Origin: an uncultured Prevotellaceae bacterium
GTDB taxonomy: Bacteria > Bacteroidota > Bacteroidia > Bacteroidales > Bacteroidaceae
Reading direction: 5' to 3'
NCBI GenBank assembly: GCA_946405695.1
Contig: CAMJIA010000094.1
Location: 1-5,209 of the forward strand
Length of the DNA: 5,209 nucleotides
The notes below the pieces were generated by a model. That model did no database searches. It worked only from the letters and a program-made list of their open reading frames with translations, and was not told where the DNA came from. Position 1 is the stretch's first letter. Each line of letters starts with the position of its first letter. The position numbers and the translations under genes were made by a program. Shown one piece after another: positions 1 through 5,209 of the stretch.

Positions 1-158
1 GCGTCGAGAAGGCAAATATTGCCGTTCGTAACTTCCCCTTGACAGTCGATCAGCTGCGTAAAAAGCTGAAATTGAAAGACGGGGGTGATGTCTATATCTT
101 TGCTACCACAAAGGCTGACGGAGCGCACAGTCTATTTATTTGCCGTAAAATTGGTTAA
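1..158 (+). CDS. C-terminal end of a probable class I SAM-dependent methyltransferase (THUMP-like tail), 5' truncated
   Basis: The reading frame is open from position 3 to the TAA at 156-158, giving 51 residues; the start lies outside the window. The visible part contains AVRNFPLTVDQLRKKL followed by a GGD turn, a YIFATT strand and a final FICRKI strand. This resembles my recollection of the THUMP-like domain that closes a family of Bacteroidetes class I SAM-dependent methyltransferases. In those proteins the domain is thought to help hold an RNA substrate, but the substrate of this family is not something I can name. The methyltransferase domain with its SAM-binding motifs is not in the window, so the assignment rests only on the tail. 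The gene ends 64 bp before the next start, in the same direction, with no convincing terminator between them. Confidence 0.6.
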   Translation, partial: VEKANIAVRNFPLTVDQLRKKLKLKDGGDVYIFATTKADGAHSLFICRKIG

Positions 159-162
159 ATAT

Positions 163-194
163 TTTGGATTTCTCCTGCTTTTTCGTTACCTTTG
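163..194 (+). promoter_or_regulatory. Bacteroidetes-type sigma-ABfr promoter for the GNAT-parE-S41 operon
   Basis: TTTG at 163-166 is followed after exactly 20 bp by TACCTTTG at 187-194. This fits the known Bacteroidetes housekeeping promoter: a -33 TTTG and a -7 TAnnTTTG about 19-21 bp apart. It lies in the only sizeable gap of the window and points at the gene starting at 223. Transcription would begin a few bases after 194, leaving a leader of roughly 20 nt. The start site itself is inferred, not seen. Confidence 0.72.
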
Positions 195-222
195 CAAGAT
201 AGTTTATAAGAGAGTATAGCAA

Positions 223-1377
223 ATGTCACCAGTAGAGATTAGAAAAGTCACCAACAGGAAAGAGCTTGATGCTTTCATCCAACTCCACTACGACTTGTAT
301 CGGGGCAACGAGTATGATGCCCCCAACCTGTACAGCGACGAAGTTCATACGTTGAGTAAGGACCAAAATGCTGCCTTCGAATTCTGCGAGGCTGAGTATT
401 TCCTGGCCTATCGCGACGGAAAGGTCGCAGGACGTATTGCTGGCATCATCAACCATCGTGCCAATGATCGTTGGGAGCGTAAGAGTGTACGCTTCGGATG
501 GGTCGATTTCATCGACGATCTGGAAGTATCGAAGGCGCTTTTCGAGGCTGTTGAACAGTGGGGGCGTGAGAAAGGGATGACGGAGATGGTCGGACCTTTG
601 GGATTTACGGATATGGACCCAGAGGGCATGCTCATCGAGGGTTTCGACCAGTTGGGTACGATGGCTACCATCTACAATTATCCTTACTATCCTCAGCATA
701 TTGAGCAGTTGGGTGGCTTCATCAAGGACAACGACTATGTGGAGTATAAACTGATCGTTCCCAAAGAGGGAATGCCAGAGAAATTCCGCAAGGTGGCTGA
801 GCTGGTCATGAAGCGCTATAACCTGCATACCATGCACCCCAAGCGTAGTCAGGTGTTTGGCAAGGAACAGTATGGTCGCAAGGTGCTCGATGTGGTCAAC
901 AAGTCGTTTGGCCACCTCTATGGCTATTCGCAGATGACAGAGCGTCAGATAGACGAGTATCTGAAGATGTATTTCCCCATGCTCGACATGGATATGCTTT
1001 GTCTGATAGAAGACTGGAATACTCCTAACCACGAGGTCATTGGTGTGGGTATCTCCATTACCAATATGACGCGTGCCCTGCAGAAGTGTAAGAACGGACG
1101 CTTGTGGCCCTTTGGCTGGTGGCATTGTTTGAAGGCGCTGAAGTTCCATAAGGCAGAGTGCCTGGACCTGATGCTCATTGGTATCTTGCCTGAATACCAG
1201 CAGAAAGGTGCCAACGCCCTGTTGTTCTACGACCTCATACCCATCTATCAGAAGTATGGTTTCAAGTGGGGCGAGACGAATGTAGAGATGGAGACCAACG
1301 AGAAGGTGCAGTCGCAGTGGCAGTATTTGGAACATATACAACATAAACGCAGAAGGTGTTATAAGAAAACATTATGA
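223..1377 (+). CDS. GNAT-like N-acetyltransferase family protein, substrate unknown
   Basis: This 384-residue soluble protein has no signal peptide or membrane segment. It resembles a family of roughly 380-residue bacterial proteins annotated as GNAT-like acyltransferases. Residues 1-125 look like the first part of a GNAT fold: an N-terminal strand-helix ([16 protein letters not shown]), a beta strand [18 protein letters not shown] (58-75), and a helix at about 104-118. Residues 125-150 hold a conserved-looking [18 protein letters not shown] block. A second GNAT-like segment is at about 272-350, where [19 protein letters not shown] (317-335) resembles the acetyl-CoA-binding motif A. The usual R/Q-x-x-G-x-G/A signature is imperfect here (Q326, G329, N331). 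I infer an acyl-CoA-dependent transferase but cannot name a substrate. ATG 223 is preferred: it follows the promoter closely, and a weak purine stretch AAGAGAG (208-214) lies 8 nt upstream. The stop overlaps the parE start by 4 bp (ATGA), suggesting translational coupling. Confidence 0.72.
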   Translation: MSPVEIRKVTNRKELDAFIQLHYDLYRGNEYDAPNLYSDEVHTLSKDQNAAFEFCEAEYFLAYRDGKVAGRIAGIINHRANDRWERKSVRFGWVDFIDDLEVSKALFEAVEQWGREKGMTEMVGPLGFTDMDPEGMLIEGFDQLGTMATIYNYPYYPQHIEQLGGFIKDNDYVEYKLIVPKEGMPEKFRKVAELVMKRYNLHTMHPKRSQVFGKEQYGRKVLDVVNKSFGHLYGYSQMTERQIDEYLKMYFPMLDMDMLCLIEDWNTPNHEVIGVGISITNMTRALQKCKNGRLWPFGWWHCLKALKFHKAECLDLMLIGILPEYQQKGANALLFYDLIPIYQKYGFKWGETNVEMETNEKVQSQWQYLEHIQHKRRRCYKKTL

Positions 1378-3302
1378 ACGAAGAGAACAACATCATCGAA
1401 GAGCAAGTACAGTATAATGACGATAATATCCGACACTTGTCGGACATGGAACACGTCCGTACCCGTCCTGGTATGTATATCGGACGTCTGGGCGATGGTT
1501 CCTTGCCAGAAGATGGTATCTACGTGTTGCTGAAGGAAGTCATCGACAACTCCATCGACGAGTTTAAGATGAAGGCTGGCGACCGCCTTGAAATCACTAT
1601 CGACGACAATCTGCGTGTTTCCGTTCGTGACTATGGTCGTGGCATTCCTCAGGGTAAGCTCATCGAGGCTGTCAGCGTGCTGAACACAGGTGGTAAGTAT
1701 GACTCGAAGGCTTTCAAGAAGTCTGTTGGTCTGAATGGTGTAGGTGTGAAGGCGGTCAATGCGCTGAGTATTCACTTTGAGGTGGCCAGCTATCGTGATG
1801 GCAAGGTTCGTCGTGCTACCTTTGAACGAGGCATCCTGCAGACGGACAATACGGAAGATACCCAGGACGAGAACGGTACCTATATCTATTTCGAGCCAGA
1901 CAACACCTTGTTCAAGGATTACACTTTCCACGACGACATCGTGGAGAACATGCTGCGTAACTATACCTACCTGAATACAGGTCTCGCCATCATGTATAAT
2001 GGTCGTCGCATCCTCAGCCGTCACGGATTGGAGGACTTGCTGAAGGACCGCATGACCAACGACCCGCTCTATCCCATCATTCACCTGAAGGGCGAGGATA
2101 TCGAGGTGGCTTTCACCCACTCTAACCAGTATGGTGAGGAGTATTATTCGTTTGTCAATGGTCAGCATACCACGCAGGGTGGTACCCATCAGAGTGCTTT
2201 CAAGGAGCATATCGCCAAGACCATCAAGGAGTTCTTTGGCAAGTATGAGTATGGCGACATCCGTACAGGTATCGTTGCTGCCATTGCCATCAATGTGGAG
2301 GAACCTGTCTTCGAGAGTCAGACAAAGATCAAGCTGGGTTCTACGCAGATGGCGCCTGATGGGGATACCATTAATAAATATGTGGGCGACTTCATCAAAC
2401 AACAGGTCGACAACTACCTGCACATCCATCAGGATGTTGCTGAGGTCATTGAGGCTAAAATCAAGGAGACGGAACGTGAGCGTAAGGCGATGGCTGGCGT
2501 TACGAAGCTGGCTCGTGAGCGTGCCAAGAAGGCTAACCTGCATAACCGTAAGTTGCGCGACTGTCGCATTCACTTCTCTGATGTCAAGAACGATAAGAAG
2601 GAAGAGTCGTGCATCTTCATCACGGAGGGTGATTCAGCCAGCGGTTCTATCACCAAGAGTCGCGATGTCAATACGCAAGCGGTCTTCTCGTTGCGAGGAA
2701 AGCCCCTCAACTGTTTCGGACTCACCAAGAAGGTGGTCTATGAGAATGAGGAGTTCAACCTGTTGCAGGCTGCTCTCGACATCGAGGAGGGTCTCGATAC
2801 CCTACGTTATAATAAGGTGATAGTGGCCACCGATGCTGATGTCGACGGCATGCACATCCGTCTGCTCATCATCACCTTCTTCCTGCAGTTCTTCCCTGAA
2901 CTCATCAAGAAGGGTCATGTCTATGTCCTGCAGACTCCCTTGTTCCGCGTTCGTAACAAGCGTACGAAGATTAAGAACAAGAAGATGCTCGACGACACCA
3001 AGAAGGGTGACTTCGTAACTCGCTATTGCTATAGCGAAGAGGAACGTCAGAAGGCTATTCAGGAACTGGCTCCTGATCCAGAGATAACCCGCTTCAAGGG
3101 TCTTGGTGAGATTTCGCCTGAAGAATTTGCCGGTTTCATCGGACCTGACATGCGTCTGGAACAGGTAACACTCCACAAGAATGACCAGGTACAGAAGCTT
3201 CTGGAGTACTATATGGGTAAGAACACGATGGAGCGTCAGAACTTCATCATCGACAACCTCGTCATCGAGGAAGACAAACCGGAGGATTTTGATTATGAAT
3301 AA
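1374..3302 (+). CDS. parE: DNA topoisomerase IV subunit B (type IIA topoisomerase ATPase subunit)
   Basis: A full-length B subunit of 642 residues. With ParC (not in the window) it would form the A2B2 enzyme that decatenates daughter chromosomes using ATP in the cytoplasm. The GHKL ATPase domain (about 15-220) shows E55 and N59 in [14 protein letters not shown]86 in RDYGRGIP, and the glycine loop GLNGVG (119-124). The transducer domain (about 225-390) carries the QTK loop (316-318), whose K318 contacts ATP in this family. The TOPRIM domain (about 410-525) has EGDSASG (418-424; E418), RGKPLN (441-446) and the metal-binding D487-x-D489-x-D491. The C-terminal block includes FKGLGE (574-579) and [11 protein letters not shown] (612-622). 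[17 protein letters not shown] near the start favours the Bacteroidetes ParE type over GyrB. It lacks the long TOPRIM insertion of enterobacterial GyrB but has a short lysine-rich insertion near 531-548. The ATG overlaps the upstream stop; the end overlaps the next gene by 8 bp. Confidence 0.95.
   Translation: MNEENNIIEEQVQYNDDNIRHLSDMEHVRTRPGMYIGRLGDGSLPEDGIYVLLKEVIDNSIDEFKMKAGDRLEITIDDNLRVSVRDYGRGIPQGKLIEAVSVLNTGGKYDSKAFKKSVGLNGVGVKAVNALSIHFEVASYRDGKVRRATFERGILQTDNTEDTQDENGTYIYFEPDNTLFKDYTFHDDIVENMLRNYTYLNTGLAIMYNGRRILSRHGLEDLLKDRMTNDPLYPIIHLKGEDIEVAFTHSNQYGEEYYSFVNGQHTTQGGTHQSAFKEHIAKTIKEFFGKYEYGDIRTGIVAAIAINVEEPVFESQTKIKLGSTQMAPDGDTINKYVGDFIKQQVDNYLHIHQDVAEVIEAKIKETERERKAMAGVTKLARERAKKANLHNRKLRDCRIHFSDVKNDKKEESCIFITEGDSASGSITKSRDVNTQAVFSLRGKPLNCFGLTKKVVYENEEFNLLQAALDIEEGLDTLRYNKVIVATDADVDGMHIRLLIITFFLQFFPELIKKGHVYVLQTPLFRVRNKRTKIKNKKMLDDTKKGDFVTRYCYSEEERQKAIQELAPDPEITRFKGLGEISPEEFAGFIGPDMRLEQVTLHKNDQVQKLLEYYMGKNTMERQNFIIDNLVIEEDKPEDFDYE
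3281..3286 (+). promoter_or_regulatory. Shine-Dalgarno-like GGAGGA for the S41 peptidase, inside the parE end
   Basis: GGAGGA sits 8 nt before the ATG at 3295, an ideal distance for pairing with the 16S rRNA tail. It is unusual here because Bacteroidetes genes mostly initiate without a Shine-Dalgarno, and the other three visible starts in the window have only weak or A-rich leaders. The same bases encode Pro-Glu-Asp near the ParE C-terminus, so the match may be coincidental. It supports choosing ATG 3295 as the start. Confidence 0.4.
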
Positions 3303-4875
3303 ACGCATTTTGTATGCAGCCATGTTTTGGCTGCTAACGATATCCGCTACGGCTCAGGTGCGCATCAAGATGGGTGCTGATTCCCCATTGCGCAAACTGC
3401 AGATAGCGGAGATGGCTATCAATGAGCTGTATGTAGATACGGTCAACGAACAGAAACTCGTGGAGGATGGTATCCGTGGTATGCTGGAGAAGTTGGACCC
3501 ACACTCCACCTATTCCACGCCTAAGGAGGTCAAGGAGATGAATGAGCCCCTGCAAGGCAACTTCGAGGGTATTGGCGTGCAGTTCAATATGGTGGAAGAT
3601 ACGCTGCTCGTCATCCAGACGGTCAGCGGTGGTCCTTCTGAGAAGATGGGCATCCTGGCAGGTGACCGCATCGTTACTGTCAACGACACTGCTATTGCTG
3701 GTGTCAAGATGTCGAAAGAGGAAATTATGAAGCGCCTGCGTGGTCCCAAAGGAACAAAAGTGCTACTGGGCATCGTGCGTCCAGGTATTGCCGACCGACT
3801 CTCCTTTACCATCACCCGCGACAAGATTCCAGTCCATTCCATCGATGCTACCTATATGATTCGTCCCACTGTGGGCTACATCCGCATAGGTAATTTTGGC
3901 GCCACGACACCCGATGAGTTCCGCGAGAGTCTGAAGAAACTGCTTTCAGAAGGTATGCAGACGCTGGTCCTTGACCTGCAGGAGAATGGTGGCGGCTATT
4001 TGCATGCTGCTGTGGAGGTGGCCAACGAACTGCTGCAGCGGGGCAGTCTCATCGTTTATACGGACGGCCGACGCGTGAACCGCAGCGAATACACGGCACG
4101 TGGTGGCGGACTCTTCACTGAAGGAAAGGTCTTCATATTGGTGGACAGCTATACGGCCTCGGCAGCAGAGATTGTCTCTGGTGCTGTGCAGGACTACGAT
4201 CGTGGCATTATCGTGGGGCGTCGTACCTTTGGTAAGGGACTCGTTCAGCGTCCCATCGACCTGCCTGACGGTTCTATGATTCGTCTGACTATTGCCCACT
4301 ACTACACACCTTCTGGTCGCTGCATCCAGAAACCTTATGAGAAAGGTAAGAAGTTGGACTATGCGATGGATGTCAACAACCGTCTGAAGAGCGGTGAACT
4401 GATGTCGGCCGACAGTGTCCATTTCAGCGACTCGCTGAAGTACTACACGCTTCGCGAACATCGTGTGGTCTATGGAGGCGGAGGTATCATGCCTGATGAG
4501 TTCGTACCCCTTGACACGACCAAATATACCCGATTCCATCGGGAACTGGCGGCCAAGTCTGTCATCATCAACCAGAACTTGCGCTATGTCGACAACCATC
4601 GCAAGCAGCTGAAGAAGCAGTATCCTGACTTTGCCGATTTCCGTGAACGCTATGAGATTCCACAGAAGCTCATCGACAACATCCTTGCTGAAGGTAAGAA
4701 ACAGAAGATTGAGCCTAAAGATGATGCAGAGTTGCAACGCACCTTGCCTTATCTGCGTGCGCAACTGAAAGCATTGATAGCTCGTGACCTATGGACTATG
4801 ACGGAGTATTTTGCTGTCATGAACGAGCAGAACGATATTGTGCAGCATGCTATGAAACTAATTGATAAAAGATAA
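3295..4875 (+). CDS. S41 family C-terminal processing peptidase (CtpA/Prc-like), exported, PDZ-containing
   Basis: A 526-residue exported serine protease of the tail-specific protease family, which cleaves proteins at or near exposed C-termini. The signal peptide is residues 1-20: N-K-R, a hydrophobic core [14 protein letters not shown], and a likely cut after ATA before Q21. There is no lipobox cysteine, so a periplasmic location is inferred. The N-terminal cap has the family motif LDPHSTYS (67-74). A PDZ domain spans about 88-172, with FEGIGVQF and [10 protein letters not shown]. The protease core (about 185-340) has DLQENGGG (227-234), the catalytic Ser S289 in TASAAEI, K314 in TFGKG, and Q318; the Ser-to-Lys spacing of 25 and the Lys-to-Gln spacing of 4 match known members. 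A mostly helical tail of about 115 residues follows (412-526). The frame is open back to 3181, but that stretch is parE in another frame; ATG 3295 gives the signal peptide exactly. It overlaps parE by 8 bp. The substrate is unknown. Confidence 0.93.
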   Translation: MNKRILYAAMFWLLTISATAQVRIKMGADSPLRKLQIAEMAINELYVDTVNEQKLVEDGIRGMLEKLDPHSTYSTPKEVKEMNEPLQGNFEGIGVQFNMVEDTLLVIQTVSGGPSEKMGILAGDRIVTVNDTAIAGVKMSKEEIMKRLRGPKGTKVLLGIVRPGIADRLSFTITRDKIPVHSIDATYMIRPTVGYIRIGNFGATTPDEFRESLKKLLSEGMQTLVLDLQENGGGYLHAAVEVANELLQRGSLIVYTDGRRVNRSEYTARGGGLFTEGKVFILVDSYTASAAEIVSGAVQDYDRGIIVGRRTFGKGLVQRPIDLPDGSMIRLTIAHYYTPSGRCIQKPYEKGKKLDYAMDVNNRLKSGELMSADSVHFSDSLKYYTLREHRVVYGGGGIMPDEFVPLDTTKYTRFHRELAAKSVIINQNLRYVDNHRKQLKKQYPDFADFRERYEIPQKLIDNILAEGKKQKIEPKDDAELQRTLPYLRAQLKALIARDLWTMTEYFAVMNEQNDIVQHAMKLIDKR

Positions 4876-4898
4876 TCGTTAAACTAAAACAGATACAA
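4876..4898 (+). promoter_or_regulatory. A-rich 23-bp intergenic leader without Shine-Dalgarno
   Basis: The gap between the S41 peptidase stop and the next ATG is rich in A (AAACTAAAAC and ATACAA) and has no purine Shine-Dalgarno block. A-rich, unstructured leaders are the usual translation start context in Bacteroidetes. No hairpin followed by a T-run is visible, and no TAnnTTTG is present, so read-through from the upstream gene is plausible. Confidence 0.4.
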
Positions 4899-5209
4899 AT
4901 GAAACTAAAGGACATCTTGAATGGTCAGCTGAATGCTGCCGAGTGGGAAGCCAAGGGTTACCAGCTTCCTAAGTATGATATCAAGGCTGTACGCGAGAAG
5001 ACCGCTAAAGAACCCACCTGGGTACACTTCGGTGGTGGCAACATCTTCCGTGCGTTCCCTGCAGCCATCCTCAACGATGCGCTGAACACAGGTAAGTACG
5101 ACCGTGGTGTGATTGTAGCAGAGACCTTCGACTTCGAGGTCATCGACAAGGCCTATGCTCCCTACGAGAACCTGTCGCTCTGCGTCAACCTCTGCTCTGA
5201 CGGCTCTAT
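4899..5209 (+). CDS. Mannitol dehydrogenase / hexuronate reductase family oxidoreductase, N-terminal part, 3' truncated
   Basis: An open frame runs from ATG 4899 to the window edge: 103 complete codons plus two bases. Residues 42-53, VHFGGGNIFRAF, match the N-terminal nucleotide-binding loop of the polyol-specific long-chain dehydrogenase family, which includes mannitol-1-phosphate dehydrogenase (MtlD), tagaturonate reductase (UxaB) and fructuronate reductase (UxuB). The following RGVIVAETFDFEVIDKAY (69-86) fits the next strand and helix of the Rossmann domain. These cytoplasmic enzymes reduce keto-sugars or keto-uronates with NAD(P)H. The F-G-x-G-N form of the loop is closer to MtlD and UxaB than to UxuB, but Bacteroidetes members are usually annotated only as mannitol dehydrogenase family, and the catalytic domain is missing here, so I give no gene symbol. 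It starts 23 bp after the peptidase gene in the same direction. Nothing suggests it is broken; it simply runs out of the window. Confidence 0.8.
   Translation, partial: MKLKDILNGQLNAAEWEAKGYQLPKYDIKAVREKTAKEPTWVHFGGGNIFRAFPAAILNDALNTGKYDRGVIVAETFDFEVIDKAYAPYENLSLCVNLCSDGS

Noticed and set aside
72..102. TTG, 20 bp, TATCTTTG: a second promoter-like pair upstream of the GNAT-like gene
   Set aside because: It lies within the coding sequence of the first gene (encoding YIFA), the -33 box is only TTG, and a better match follows at 163-194. A minor promoter cannot be excluded.
166..184. GGA-TTTC-TCC followed by a T-rich stretch as a possible terminator of the first gene
   Set aside because: A 3-bp stem is far too weak to terminate, and the region overlaps the promoter.
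226..1344. 372-codon open frame on the minus strand opposite the GNAT-like gene
   Set aside because: It is in codon register with the sense gene and explained by missing TTA/CTA/TCA codons; its translation shows no recognisable domain. The same applies to the minus-strand frames at 1359-2573, 2802-3323 and 3946-4764.
1817..1824. TACCTTTG -7-like box inside parE
   Set aside because: No TTTG at 19-21 bp upstream; the bases encode ordinary ParE residues (ATFE).
3181..3294. 38-codon upstream extension of the S41 peptidase frame
   Set aside because: It lies wholly inside parE in another frame, has a low-quality Ser/Arg-rich translation, and would bury the signal peptide that begins at ATG 3295.
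4224..4231. TACCTTTG -7-like box inside the S41 gene
   Set aside because: No -33 partner, and the bases encode the conserved TFGKG catalytic motif.
4958..5149. 63-codon minus-strand open frame near the right end
   Set aside because: It is antisense to the clearly recognisable oxidoreductase gene starting at 4899 and has no identifiable domain.

Overview
The window looks like chromosomal housekeeping DNA from a member of the Bacteroidales, most likely Prevotellaceae or a close relative. Three things point there: the protein sequences (especially a topoisomerase IV B subunit of the Bacteroidetes type), a Bacteroidetes-style promoter (TTTG, 20 bp, TACCTTTG), and A-rich leaders in place of Shine-Dalgarno sequences before most genes. 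Base composition is near half GC by eye; I did not count it. All five genes lie on the + strand and coding is almost continuous.

Layout. 1-158: the last 51 codons of a gene whose C-terminus resembles the THUMP-like tail of Bacteroidetes class I SAM-dependent methyltransferases. 159-222: a short gap with the only convincing promoter. 223-1377: a 384-residue GNAT-like protein of unknown substrate. 1374-3302: the topoisomerase IV B subunit (parE), complete, with ATPase, transducer and TOPRIM motifs intact. 3295-4875: a periplasmic S41 C-terminal processing peptidase with signal peptide, PDZ domain and intact Ser-Lys-Gln catalytic residues. 4876-4898: a 23-bp A-rich gap. 4899-5209: the first 103 codons of a mannitol dehydrogenase/hexuronate reductase family oxidoreductase, cut by the window edge.

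The three central genes overlap (4 bp, then 8 bp) and share one upstream promoter, so they are probably one translationally coupled operon; the fifth gene could be co-transcribed, since no terminator is visible before it. Their functions (acyl transfer, chromosome decatenation, envelope proteolysis, sugar-acid metabolism) do not form an obvious pathway.

I found no RNA genes, mobile elements, CRISPR arrays or sizeable repeats, and nothing that looks like a new biological system. The points most worth a second look are the overlapping gene junctions, a lysine-rich insertion in the ParE TOPRIM region, and the uncharacterised GNAT-like protein that opens the operon.
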